Source of the DNA: an uncultured Clostridia bacterium
Lineage (GTDB): Bacteria > Bacillota > Clostridia > Saccharofermentanales > Saccharofermentanaceae
NCBI GenBank assembly: GCA_946407705.1
Contig: CAMJPC010000011.1
Location: forward strand, 1 to 64,000
Length of the DNA: 64,000 bases
Direction: 5' to 3'
Positions 51,591 to 60,384 of this stretch are shown here, one piece after another. The stretch's first letter is position 1; each line of letters opens with the position of its first letter. The notes under the pieces were generated by a model. It saw only the letters and a list, made by a program, of their open reading frames with translations. It was not told the origin of the DNA and did not search any database. The position numbers and the translations under genes were made by a program.

Positions 51591-53129
51591 ATGAAATACA
51601 TCCTTTGCATCGATCAGGGCACTACTTCCACCAAGGCTTTCCTGCTTAACGATCAGGGAGCTTTGAGCAGCGGCACACATGTACCGTTTGAACAGCAGTA
51701 TCCTAATCCCGGCTGGGTTGATCACGATGCAGGGGAGATATTCTATACGGTCCTCAAGGCGATCGCGATACTGTTGGCGGAGAACCCTGACGCAAAGGGC
51801 AACATCGCGGCCGTCGGCCTTACTAACCAGAGAGAGACTACGGTTCCTTTCGGCCTCGACGGCAAGCCTTTGGCAAATGCCATCGTATGGCAGTGCAGGA
51901 GAACGACAGATATCTGCAGAAGGCCTGAGATAAAGAGCCAGGAGCGTAGGATAAGTGAGATCACGGGTCTTAAGATCGATCCGTATTTCTCGGCGACAAA
52001 GATGCTCTGGCTGCTCGAGAACGTTCCCGGATTAAGAGATATGATCAGCGCCGGAAAGGCTTATTTCGGCACGATCGACGGCTTCCTCGTATACAGGCTT
52101 ACAGGATGCAGGACGTTTGCTTCGGATTATTCGAACTGCTCGAGAACGATGCTTTTCGACATCGCGAAAAAAGACTACGACGAAGAACTGTTAAAGCTTT
52201 TCGAGGTACCGCGTTCCGCGCTCGCTGAGCCAAAGGAATCCTGCAGTGATTACGGTGAGATAGCACTAGATCCCGATTATCTGAACAAGTCGGGTTTTGC
52301 CAAAGAAGAGATCGATGATCTCATGAGCCTTAACGGCGTGAAGATCACGGGTGTAATAGGCGACCAGCCTGCAGCGCTCCTCGGCCAGAACGCCATTCAC
52401 GAAGGCGAATCCAAGACCACATACGGGACCGGAAGCTTCACGCTGATGAACCTTGGAACAAAGCCGGTCTTCTCAAAGAACGGACTTCTCACATCGTGCG
52501 CGTGGTCTGCCGGAGGCGTTACGTCTTATGCTCTCGAAGGAAGCATCTTCCAGGCGGGTTCCGTCATCAGCTGGCTCAAGGATGAGCTCCATCTGATCAA
52601 CTCTCCTTCGGAGTGCGACAAGTACTGCGAATCGATCACTGATACCGGCGGAGTGTATCTCGTTCCCGCATTTACGGGACTCGGAGCTCCTTACTGGAGA
52701 CCTGACGCGAGAGGCATCATGACGGGCATTACGAGAGGCACGGGCCGCGCCGAGATAATCAGGGCGGGAGTCGAATCGATCGCATATCAGGTCACGGAAC
52801 TCGTTAACCTCATGACCGACGATACCGGTATCAAGGCAAAGCAGATGAAGGTCGACGGCGGCGTTTGCGCAAGCTCGTTCCTCATGCAGCTTCAGGCCGA
52901 TCTTCTCGGTGTTACCATCACACGTGCTTCAAGCGATGAAATGACCGCCATGGGTGCGGGGTTTGCCGCAGGCGTATCTTGTGGTATTTTTGATGGCATT
53001 GAAGAAACGGGGAAATTCTACGTACCCGGCAATAAATACGATCCGAAGATGCCCGCATTTGAGGTGTCCAGGATAATGGAAGGATACAGGTCAGCTGCAA
53101 GAGCTGCGCTTTACGCGACTGGCGGCTGA
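51591..53129 (+). CDS. glpK: Glycerol kinase
   Basis: 512 residues. FGGY kinase with the GlpK pattern: YILCIDQGTTSTKAFL, EQQYPNPGWVDHDA, VGLTNQRETTVPF, AIVWQCRRTTDIC, YGTGSFTLMNLG and KQMKVDGGVCAS. It phosphorylates glycerol to sn-glycerol-3-phosphate. The start is ATG 51591; two TTG codons precede it in frame and the ribosome binding site is weak (AGGT), so translation may be coupled to malQ. glpF and glpD are not nearby. Another FGGY kinase at 33.5 kb is clearly of the xylulokinase type. Confidence 0.9.
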   Translation: MKYILCIDQGTTSTKAFLLNDQGALSSGTHVPFEQQYPNPGWVDHDAGEIFYTVLKAIAILLAENPDAKGNIAAVGLTNQRETTVPFGLDGKPLANAIVWQCRRTTDICRRPEIKSQERRISEITGLKIDPYFSATKMLWLLENVPGLRDMISAGKAYFGTIDGFLVYRLTGCRTFASDYSNCSRTMLFDIAKKDYDEELLKLFEVPRSALAEPKESCSDYGEIALDPDYLNKSGFAKEEIDDLMSLNGVKITGVIGDQPAALLGQNAIHEGESKTTYGTGSFTLMNLGTKPVFSKNGLLTSCAWSAGGVTSYALEGSIFQAGSVISWLKDELHLINSPSECDKYCESITDTGGVYLVPAFTGLGAPYWRPDARGIMTGITRGTGRAEIIRAGVESIAYQVTELVNLMTDDTGIKAKQMKVDGGVCASSFLMQLQADLLGVTITRASSDEMTAMGAGFAAGVSCGIFDGIEETGKFYVPGNKYDPKMPAFEVSRIMEGYRSAARAALYATGG

Positions 53130-53144
53130 TAAGGAAATAAAAGA

Positions 53145-54077
53145 ATGGTACAGGTATATTTCGTATTCTTTAAGATATTCGTTTGCCTTGCGCTCGGTTT
53201 TGTCCTGAACAAATCCAGGGTGCTCGACATGCGCGGCGAAAAGATCCTTACCGAGATCCTTCTCAAGGCCGTTCTTCCGTTCATGATCATCTCTTCGAGC
53301 CAGACGAATTTCTCGTTCGAGGAATTGAAGGGAATGGGCGCTATGTTCGCTTTCGCGTGCGCTTATTATTCGCTCTCGCTCGTTGTCTTCAGATTCCTTT
53401 ACAGGCACACGAAATCGACTAATGACGATGAGCAGCGCGTAATGACGACCTGCACCGTTTTCGCGAACACGGGCTTCGTCGGATTCCCTCTGATGCATGC
53501 CCTCTACGGCGACAGGGGACTTCTTCTCGCAGCTGTTTTCAATCTCGTATATAACGCTTTTTTCTATACGTACGGTGCTCACATCATCTCGAAAAAGCCT
53601 CACTTCAAGCTTTCCGAGCTCTTCAGCAGCAGCGTCTCGACGGCTTCGATCGCAGCCATCGTATTGTTCATCGTTCCGTGGAGGATCCCGGGATTCATCA
53701 ACAATACGATCTCCATGGTAGGCGACATGTCGGTCCCGATGTCCATGATGATCATGGGATCCCAGCTCGCGACCGTCGACATAAGGAAACTCTTCCTCGA
53801 CTGGAAGCCTTATTTCGTTTCTTTTGTCAGGCTCATGCTGATCCCTGCCGCTGCTCTTCTCGCAGTCTGGGCATTGGGCCACGCAGCAACCATCAAGCCT
53901 GACACCATGAAGGTCATGGTCCTCATGTGCGCACTGCCGTGCGGCTCCATGAACGTTCTTTATGCAGAACAGTACAATACCGCTCCGGACCTCAGCACCA
54001 GGATAGTCACAATGTCGACATTCCTCATGCTTGTTACATTGCTCCTGTGGTCGAGGGTCGTCATGACGGTTCTTTGA
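53145..54077 (+). CDS. AEC (auxin efflux carrier) family transporter
   Basis: 310 residues with about ten TM helices in two five-helix bundles, as in AEC/bile-acid-symporter-fold carriers. Landmarks: FVLNKSRVLDMRGEKIL, FANTGFVGFPLM (the crossover with its Asn-Thr-Gly) and ALPCGSMNVLYAEQY. Clostridial members move malate or other organic anions; the substrate is not inferable. Starts 15 bases after glpK, so likely co-transcribed. Confidence 0.9.
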   Translation: MVQVYFVFFKIFVCLALGFVLNKSRVLDMRGEKILTEILLKAVLPFMIISSSQTNFSFEELKGMGAMFAFACAYYSLSLVVFRFLYRHTKSTNDDEQRVMTTCTVFANTGFVGFPLMHALYGDRGLLLAAVFNLVYNAFFYTYGAHIISKKPHFKLSELFSSSVSTASIAAIVLFIVPWRIPGFINNTISMVGDMSVPMSMMIMGSQLATVDIRKLFLDWKPYFVSFVRLMLIPAAALLAVWALGHAATIKPDTMKVMVLMCALPCGSMNVLYAEQYNTAPDLSTRIVTMSTFLMLVTLLLWSRVVMTVL

Positions 54078-54085
54078 GGTAGATA

Positions 54086-54820
54086 ATGTCAGAAACAAAC
54101 AGCATCGGAAGAATAGAGAATGAAGAGCTTGTAGAACTCCTCGGCAAGATCCGCAAGGACAACAGCGAGGAGAACATGATCGCGCTCCTTAAGGCAGCCG
54201 CGTCTTCCAGGTTCATCGTTCCCGTTGACGGTACCGAGGGCAATTACAGCTTCCACGCTGTAAGCGACAAGAACGGCCTCAAGTACATGGTCGTTTATTC
54301 CGATACGGACAGCTTCGAGGTTGCTTTCGAGGATAAGTACAAGAAGCAGCAGGGCGTTGCGGCGGGATTCGGAGATCTTGTCGAGGTCGTAATGACCGAT
54401 AAGATGGGTCTTTCGGGATTCGTAATCAATCCCGGCGTTGAAGAAGTCCTTTTCGGCAAAGACATGGTTAAGCTCATAGCGCAGCAGATGGGCATCGGCG
54501 GAGACGGCACGGCCAAGGTCGGCGAGCCTGACAAATATCCGCCGGAACTCAAGGGCGCGCTTACCGAATATCTTAAGATCGAACCTTCCGTCAGCCGCAT
54601 CTGGGTGCGCCTGATGCGCGAAAACGGAACTGACCGCATAAGCTGGCTGATAATAGCCGACACTGATCTCGAAGGCGAGCAGCTCAAATATATGCTGGAT
54701 AACATGAGAAAGTACTGCCTGCCGTATCTTGATAACATGGACGCCTACTGCGCATCTTCCAAAGAGGAGTTTGCGTCGCAGGTCATCAAGGGCGTAGAAC
54801 CTTTCTGTGAGGCGGAGTGA
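54086..54820 (+). CDS. SseB-like protein
   Basis: 244 residues. The N-terminal part (about 15-110: LVELLGKIRKDNSEENMIALLKAAASSRFIVPV and MVVYSDTDSFE) and the following GLSGFVINPGVE resemble SseB-family domains; the second half (VSRIWVRLMRENGTDRISWLII) is like the SseB C-terminal domain. The role in the family is vague (serine sensitivity in E. coli). Cytoplasmic. Follows the AEC gene by 8 bases and is followed by an anchored unknown protein after 3 bases. Confidence 0.78.
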   Translation: MSETNSIGRIENEELVELLGKIRKDNSEENMIALLKAAASSRFIVPVDGTEGNYSFHAVSDKNGLKYMVVYSDTDSFEVAFEDKYKKQQGVAAGFGDLVEVVMTDKMGLSGFVINPGVEEVLFGKDMVKLIAQQMGIGGDGTAKVGEPDKYPPELKGALTEYLKIEPSVSRIWVRLMRENGTDRISWLIIADTDLEGEQLKYMLDNMRKYCLPYLDNMDAYCASSKEEFASQVIKGVEPFCEAE

Positions 54821-54823
54821 CAT

Positions 54824-55645
54824 ATGGGACATAACAAGACCGGAGTAGTAGTTCTTTTCCTTTTGGCGGGATTCTTCATCATCGCGATGGCGATGGTCTT
54901 CAACACGTCTGCAAGACGAAGTGCCGCAATGCAGAAGCAGGACGAGATCGACAAGAAGATCTCTGAACTCAGTTCCAGAGACCTTACGGTTTATTGGATC
55001 GGTGACGTTCCCAAGGAGTTTGAGAAGCTTAAGCCCAAGATGCAGATCGTAAAGCCTGCTGAGATCAACAAGGACAACATGCCCATCCAGAGCTCAACTT
55101 TCCACATTACCATCAAGGATGGCCAGGGAAATGAGCAGAACATCGTTCCCAGAGATTACAGCGATTACATGATCATAGTAATAACCACCGGTGACGGCTT
55201 CTCTGATGAAGGCAAAGACGTTCTCCGCAACTGCATCGCCGAGAACGGCGTTCCCGTTATCGCGGTCGGCGACAAGGCCTGCAACATGCTCGGAGGCATC
55301 CTGGTTCACGGCGCCGGCTATTCTCCCGATCATTCCGTTTTCTATAAGCTCAAGGAGGGCTACGATGAGCCTTTCCTCGATAAAAAGGCCGTTGCGGCCG
55401 GCGGAGCGGACTTCGCTGACGAACTCTGCGGAAAACTCTGCGCGTATTTGAATAACGAAGTTTCCAGGAGGTACGTCGAGGCTTCATCACGCGTTTCAGC
55501 GGCTTTCTCATCCGTTGATGAGCAGGCTACGGCCACCACTTCAGAGGGCGAGACTGAAGAAACTACAGAAGGTTCAGAATCTGAAACGGAATCGACCGAA
55601 AATTCTACTTCCGAAACAAACAGAAATATGCTCGTAAGGCCTTAA
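54824..55645 (+). CDS. Signal-anchored extracytoplasmic protein, unknown function
   Basis: 273 residues, not recognised. One TM helix (about 6-25) then a coiled-coil-like stretch (SAAMQKQDEIDKKISEL). The middle has alternating strands and helices (YMIIVITTGDGFSDEGKDVL, VPVIAVGDKACNMLGG), reminiscent of a Rossmann-like or receiver-like fold outside the membrane. The C-terminus is a Thr/Glu/Ser-rich tail. GGAG lies 7 bases before the ATG. End of the malQ-glpK-AEC-SseB run. Confidence 0.8.
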   Translation: MGHNKTGVVVLFLLAGFFIIAMAMVFNTSARRSAAMQKQDEIDKKISELSSRDLTVYWIGDVPKEFEKLKPKMQIVKPAEINKDNMPIQSSTFHITIKDGQGNEQNIVPRDYSDYMIIVITTGDGFSDEGKDVLRNCIAENGVPVIAVGDKACNMLGGILVHGAGYSPDHSVFYKLKEGYDEPFLDKKAVAAGGADFADELCGKLCAYLNNEVSRRYVEASSRVSAAFSSVDEQATATTSEGETEETTEGSESETESTENSTSETNRNMLVRP

Positions 55646-55686
55646 GTACAAGGCTTTGAGGGCGATGGGGCACCTTTCTCCGCCGT

Positions 55687-55715
55687 TTGACACCAAATTG
55701 TAATAATTATAATAT
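55687..55715 (+). promoter_or_regulatory. xpt: Promoter of xpt
   Basis: Perfect -35 TTGACA (55687-55692) with TAATAT 17 bases on (55710-55715); TATAAT at 55708-55713 is 15 bases away. Transcription should start near 55722, giving a leader of only about 22 bases, too short for a purine riboswitch. Confidence 0.8.
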
Positions 55716-55743
55716 AGTAGGGTGTTCGGGGGAGGTGATTTCC

Positions 55744-56319
55744 ATTCACGCGTTGGAGGAAAGAATACTTAAGGAAGGCCGGGTTCTTCCCGGAGAAGTA
55801 CTTAAGGTAGGGAGTTTTCTTAATCAGCAGATAGATACTGCGCTCCTTACGGACATGGGCAATGAGATTGCCCGCCTTTACGGTAACGCATGCGTTACCA
55901 AGATCCTCACCATCGAATCTTCCGGAATCGCGATTGCCGTCGCGGCCGGGTGCGCCATGGGCGTGCCTGTCGTCTATGCGAAAAAACATGCTTCCAGCAA
56001 CATGAGCAAGGACGTCTACACGGCGAATGTTTTTTCCTACACTCACCAGAAAACTTATGAGATCGCGGTTGCCAAGGATTACATAAGACCGGACGACACC
56101 ATCCTGATCGTTGATGATTTTCTTGCAATGGGAAATGCGTTAAACGGTCTCATGGAGATAACGGAAAAGGCCGGAGCAAAGCTTGTCGGAGCCGCGATCG
56201 AGATCGAGAAAGGCTTCCAGGGCGGCGGTGACGCTTTGAGAGCCAAGGGTATCAGGGTCGAATCACTTGCGATAATCGACTCGATGAGCGATACGTCACT
56301 TACCTTCAGAGAGCAGTGA
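55744..56319 (+). CDS. xpt: Xanthine phosphoribosyltransferase, apparent ATT start
   Basis: 191 residues from the proposed start. The PRPP-binding loop is ILIVDDFLAMGNA, and TKILTIESSGIAIAVA and PVVYAKKHAS match Xpt. It converts xanthine and PRPP to XMP in purine salvage. No ATG, GTG or TTG fits: TTG 55687 is the -35 box and GTG 55735 lies inside the ribosome binding site. GGGGGAGGTGAT, near-perfect anti-SD complement, has its GGAGG 8 bases before ATT 55744, and that residue aligns with Met1 of B. subtilis Xpt (MEALKRKI against IHALEERI). The first coded residue would be read as Met. Followed by the nucleoside transporter operon. Confidence 0.9.
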   Translation: MHALEERILKEGRVLPGEVLKVGSFLNQQIDTALLTDMGNEIARLYGNACVTKILTIESSGIAIAVAAGCAMGVPVVYAKKHASSNMSKDVYTANVFSYTHQKTYEIAVAKDYIRPDDTILIVDDFLAMGNALNGLMEITEKAGAKLVGAAIEIEKGFQGGGDALRAKGIRVESLAIIDSMSDTSLTFREQ

Positions 56320-56335
56320 CATCCAATCTAAGTTG

Positions 56336-56356
56336 TATGCAATTAGCTTTTGCATA
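56336..56356. promoter_or_regulatory. Inverted repeat upstream of the nucleoside-binding lipoprotein gene
   Basis: TATGCAA (56336-56342) and TTGCATA (56350-56356), perfect 7-base arms with a 7-base spacer, 25 bases before the BMP lipoprotein start. Could be an operator or a weak RNA hairpin; no T-run follows. Confidence 0.45.
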
Positions 56357-56380
56357 AAAAGAAATAAATGGAGGCAAATT

Positions 56381-57652
56381 ATGAAGAAACTGGTTTCACT
56401 GGTGCTGACGATGGCATTCGCAGTGACTGCATGCTTCTCACTTTCGGGATGCAACAAGCAGCCTGCTGCTTCATCAGACGCTACAAGCAAGGCAGAGGAG
56501 ACCACTGCAGGTTCTAAGGAGACGGACGCAGAGTCCAAGCCCGCGGCAGGAAATTTCAAGGTTGGTGCTATCTACATCAACAGCCAGAACGACACATCCG
56601 GTTACACCTTTGCACATCACAAGGGCATCACCGATGCAATGAAGGAAGTCGGCCTTGATCCCGCAAAGGATCTCTACATCGTTGACAACGTTCCGGAAGA
56701 CGATGAGAAGGTTAAGCAGGCAATCGACCAGCTCGCAGGCGACGGATGCAACATCATCTTCGGCATCAGCTTCGGTTACATCAACGCAATGAACGAGAAG
56801 GCTACGGAATATCCCGACATCATCTTCTCTCACGCTACGGGCTACATGTCCAACGATAAGAACTTCAACAACTATTTCGGAAGGATCTATCAGGCGCGTT
56901 ACCTCGCAGGAATCGCTGCAGGATACAAGTCTCTTGCACTCAAGAACGACAACATCGGTTACGTTTCCGCTTGGGGCACGGAGTATGCTGAGACATGCTC
57001 AGGCATCAACGGCTTCGCTCTCGGTGCAAGATCGGTTAACCCCAACGCTAAGATCCACGTTTACGAGATCTCCACATGGGGCGATCAGGAGAAGGAGAGA
57101 CAGGCAGCGCAGGTCCTCATCGACACATACAAGTGCTGCGTCATCGGTCAGCACTGCGACTCCGCTCAGCCTCAGATCGTTGCTAACGAGAAGGGCGTTT
57201 TCGGATGTGGCTACAACTCCGACATGACAAATGAAGCTCCCAAGGCTCACCTCACGGCAGCAATCTGGAACTGGAGCGCTTACTACGCAACAGCAATGAA
57301 GGCAGCTATGACAGACAAGGCTTCATTCATGACATCAGTAGGCAACTACTATCAGGGACTCAACGCAGGCCTCGTTGACGTTTCGCCTCTTTCCGGCAAC
57401 TGCGAGCCCGAGACAGCTGAGGCTATAAAGATCGCAAGAGATCTCATGACCTCCGGCAAGTGGGACGTATTCTCCGGCGTTAAGCTCTCATTCTCCGGTG
57501 CGGCAGGTTCTGTCACAGCTGAGCAGAAGAGCGATGCACTCAAGACAAACAAGGGCGAGGAGAAGGTTGCTGCAGGCGGAGCTTCCGTTGGCGATGACGT
57601 TATCCAGGGCTCAATGAACTACTATGTTGAAGGCGTAACTCAGGTTAACTGA
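56381..57652 (+). CDS. BMP-family nucleoside-binding lipoprotein
   Basis: 423 residues. Lipoprotein signal with Cys24 (LSGC), an Ala/Thr/Glu-rich linker, then the BMP (basic membrane protein) domain: GAIYINSQNDTSGYTFAHHKGI, FGISFGYINAMNEKA, YFGRIYQARYLAGIAAG and SAWGTEYAETCSGINGF. BMP proteins bind purine nucleosides for ABC uptake. TGGAGG precedes the ATG at 56381; an earlier in-frame start at 56333 would spoil the signal peptide. Heads a four-gene transporter operon that follows xpt. Confidence 0.93.
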   Translation: MKKLVSLVLTMAFAVTACFSLSGCNKQPAASSDATSKAEETTAGSKETDAESKPAAGNFKVGAIYINSQNDTSGYTFAHHKGITDAMKEVGLDPAKDLYIVDNVPEDDEKVKQAIDQLAGDGCNIIFGISFGYINAMNEKATEYPDIIFSHATGYMSNDKNFNNYFGRIYQARYLAGIAAGYKSLALKNDNIGYVSAWGTEYAETCSGINGFALGARSVNPNAKIHVYEISTWGDQEKERQAAQVLIDTYKCCVIGQHCDSAQPQIVANEKGVFGCGYNSDMTNEAPKAHLTAAIWNWSAYYATAMKAAMTDKASFMTSVGNYYQGLNAGLVDVSPLSGNCEPETAEAIKIARDLMTSGKWDVFSGVKLSFSGAAGSVTAEQKSDALKTNKGEEKVAAGGASVGDDVIQGSMNYYVEGVTQVN

Positions 57653-57688
57653 TTTTCGCAATAACACGCTGCAGGCAGGAGAGGTTTT

Positions 57689-59284
57689 ATGGATTATGCC
57701 ATCGAACTAAAAGGAATTTCGAAACAGTTCGGAACGCTGTTCGCAAACAAGAATGTAAGTCTGCAGCTCAAAAAAGGTGAGATTCTCGCCCTCTTAGGTG
57801 AGAACGGATCCGGTAAAACGACTCTTATGAACATGCTGTCGGGCATTTATATGCCCGACAGCGGTTCTATTTTTATCAACGGCAAAAAGGTGTCGATCAG
57901 CTCGCCTGAGGATTCGGCAAAGCTCGGTATCGGAATGGTGCATCAGCACTTCAAGCTCATCGAGCGTTTTACCGCGCTCGACAACATCAGGATCGGATTA
58001 AGGGATGACAAGAATTTCCTTCTGAAGAAGGATACAAAAAACGAAGTTAAGAAGATGGCCGAGAAATTCGGCTTTGACATAGATCCGGACAAACTGGTCT
58101 CCAACATGTCTGTCTCCGAGAAGCAGACTTTGGAGATCTTAAAGGTCCTTTGCTACGGCGCGAAAATAATAATCCTGGACGAGCCCACCGCGGTTCTTAC
58201 GGTCCAGGAGATCGAGAAACTCTTCAAGGTCCTCCGCAGGATGAAGGAAGAGGGACATTCGATAATTATCATCACGCACAAGTTGAATGAGGTCATGGAG
58301 ATCTCCGACCGTGTTACTGTGCTTAGACACGGTGAATACATCGATACGGTCAATACCGCGGATACTGATGAGAAGAGGCTTACTGAACTCATGGTAGGAC
58401 GTAAGATCGATCTTTACATCGAGTGTCCCCCAATTGAGAAGACAAAGCCCCTTCTCGAGATCAGAGGTCTCACGGTAAAGAATGACGAAGGTGCGATAGC
58501 AGTCGATCATCTCGATTTCTACATCAGAGGAGGAGAGATCCTCGGCGTTGCAGGAATCGCGGGTTCAGGTCAGAAAGAACTCTGCGAAGCGATCGCGGGA
58601 CTCCGTCCGATCGTTGACGGAAAAATGATCCACAAGGGCGAGAACATCGTTGGTCTAACGCCACGCAAGATCCTTGAGAAAGGCATCTCCATGAGCTTCA
58701 TTCCCGAGGACAGATTAGGAATGGGACTTGCTCCTTCGCTGTCGATCACCGATAACATGATCCTCAAGAATTACGGCGAGAACAAAGGTCCCTTCATCGA
58801 CAGGAAGTCCGCAAGGGAAGAGGCAAAGAAAGTAATAGACAGACTTAAGGTCGTTACGCCTTCGACTGAGACTGCAGTAAGAAAGCTCTCGGGCGGTAAC
58901 GTACAGAAAGTCCTTCTGGGCCGTGAGATAAAGTCGGGCCCTAATGTCCTCATCACCGCTTATCCGGTAAGAGGATTAGACATCAACTCTTCTTACATGA
59001 TCTATGACATCCTCAACGAGCAAAAGAAAAAGGATGTCGGAATACTTTTCATCGGTGAGGACATCGATGTCATGATGGCTCTCTGCGACAAGATCATGGT
59101 CATCTGCCATGGCAGGCTCCAGGGTGTCGTCAACAGCAATCACACTACCAAGGAGGAGATAGGTCTTATGATGACCGGTGCCCTCGATCTGGTAGACAAG
59201 GGCGGAAAGACAGCCGGAATCGCAAAGGATTCTGGTTTTGCAGAGACAGAAGAAAAAACTGAAGCGGAGGGTGCGGACAAATGA
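57689..59284 (+). CDS. Nucleoside ABC transporter ATPase with two nucleotide-binding domains
   Basis: 531 residues. The first domain has Walker A GENGSGKTT and Walker B ILDEPTAVLT with a signature in NMSVSEKQTLEIL; the second has GIAGSGQKEL as a degenerate Walker A and LSGGNVQKVLLGREI. The second Walker B reads NVLITAYPVRGLD instead of the usual QPTRG(L/V)D. Tandem architecture is that of YufO/RbsA-like ATPases. AGGAGAGG precedes the ATG. Stop overlaps the first permease start by 4 bases. Confidence 0.94.
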   Translation: MDYAIELKGISKQFGTLFANKNVSLQLKKGEILALLGENGSGKTTLMNMLSGIYMPDSGSIFINGKKVSISSPEDSAKLGIGMVHQHFKLIERFTALDNIRIGLRDDKNFLLKKDTKNEVKKMAEKFGFDIDPDKLVSNMSVSEKQTLEILKVLCYGAKIIILDEPTAVLTVQEIEKLFKVLRRMKEEGHSIIIITHKLNEVMEISDRVTVLRHGEYIDTVNTADTDEKRLTELMVGRKIDLYIECPPIEKTKPLLEIRGLTVKNDEGAIAVDHLDFYIRGGEILGVAGIAGSGQKELCEAIAGLRPIVDGKMIHKGENIVGLTPRKILEKGISMSFIPEDRLGMGLAPSLSITDNMILKNYGENKGPFIDRKSAREEAKKVIDRLKVVTPSTETAVRKLSGGNVQKVLLGREIKSGPNVLITAYPVRGLDINSSYMIYDILNEQKKKDVGILFIGEDIDVMMALCDKIMVICHGRLQGVVNSNHTTKEEIGLMMTGALDLVDKGGKTAGIAKDSGFAETEEKTEAEGADK

Positions 59285-60384
59285 AGAAATATCATCTCGT
59301 AAGACGTCCCCGTCAGTCGCTCAGAAGACTTCTGGCATATTACCTCATAGGCATCATCATTTCTCTCGGCATAGGCGCGATACTGCTTGCATCCCTCGGC
59401 ATCAACCCGTTCGAATACTACGGAAGAATGCTTACCATCGGAATGATCGGCAACAAGTATGCGTATAAGAACGTCGAAGGATTCCTGAAGGTTCTTGTAC
59501 CGCTCCTCATCACTTCACTCGCGCTCGGATTGTCGTTCAAGATGCGTTTCTGGAACATCGGAGGCGAGGGAGAATTTCTTATCGGCGCGATCAGCGCAGC
59601 CATCGTGGCATTCAACGTAACTGGTCTTCCGAGGCCGATTACGATAATACTCATGTGCGTTGCGGCGATGCTCTCGAGCGGTCTTCTCGGACTGGCTGTT
59701 GCTTTCTTTAAAGTTAAGTTTAACACCAACGAGACGCTCGTAACGCTCATGCTCAACTATATAATGCTCTATGTAATAACCTATCTCGGAAAGACGAAAG
59801 AGGACTGGAATTTCTTCCTTGATCCGAAGTCTGCGAGACCCATTTTCGGCAAGTTCCCCGATACGGGCATCATGACCGGCATCAAGATAGGAAACTTCAA
59901 TCTTTTGTGGTCTGTCATCATCGCGATAGCACTCATTGCATTGATCTACGTTTACCTGAAATATACCAAGCACGGATATGAGATCTCGGTAGTCGGAGAC
60001 AGCAGCGCGACCGCGAAATATGCAGGCATGAAAGTCGGAAAGATCATCATGAGAACGATGTTCATCTCATCTGCTCTGATCGGTCTTGCAGCAGGCCTTA
60101 CCGCATCTTCATCTGGTACGATCTCAGAGACGATAACCAACAACGTCGGCTGGACCGGCATTGTCGTTGCATGGCTCGGAAAGCTCAGCGTTCCCGCCAT
60201 TGCGGTCACATCGGTCCTCATAGCCATACTGCAGTTCGGATGTAAGACGGCTGCGACAAAATACCCTTCGATCGACAGCAATTTCGCCGATCTTCTGCAG
60301 GGCATAATCCTGTTCTCGGTATTGACCGCGGACTTTGTCGCTACGTTCACTCTTAAGAAGAAGGAGGATGCGAAAAATGGTTGA
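59281..60384 (+). CDS. Nucleoside ABC transporter permease (YufP-like)
   Basis: 367 residues, eight to ten TM helices, BPD-2 family. Characteristic segments: FKMRFWNIGGEGEFLIGAISAA, FNTNETLVTLMLNYI and SVVGDSSATAKYAGMKVGKI. Start ATG overlaps the ATPase stop (ATGA). Forms the channel with the following permease. The first 20 residues are very basic. Confidence 0.93.
   Translation: MKKYHLVRRPRQSLRRLLAYYLIGIIISLGIGAILLASLGINPFEYYGRMLTIGMIGNKYAYKNVEGFLKVLVPLLITSLALGLSFKMRFWNIGGEGEFLIGAISAAIVAFNVTGLPRPITIILMCVAAMLSSGLLGLAVAFFKVKFNTNETLVTLMLNYIMLYVITYLGKTKEDWNFFLDPKSARPIFGKFPDTGIMTGIKIGNFNLLWSVIIAIALIALIYVYLKYTKHGYEISVVGDSSATAKYAGMKVGKIIMRTMFISSALIGLAAGLTASSSGTISETITNNVGWTGIVVAWLGKLSVPAIAVTSVLIAILQFGCKTAATKYPSIDSNFADLLQGIILFSVLTADFVATFTLKKKEDAKNG

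Noticed and set aside
53091..54098. A 335-codon minus-strand frame opposite the AEC transporter
   Set aside because: Its composition (His/Arg/Asp-rich, no domains) is that of an antisense shadow; the plus strand encodes a clear AEC transporter with good start and spacing.
55687..55743. Purine riboswitch or longer N-terminus for xpt
   Set aside because: The segment is a consensus promoter plus ribosome binding site; the leader is only about 22 bases.
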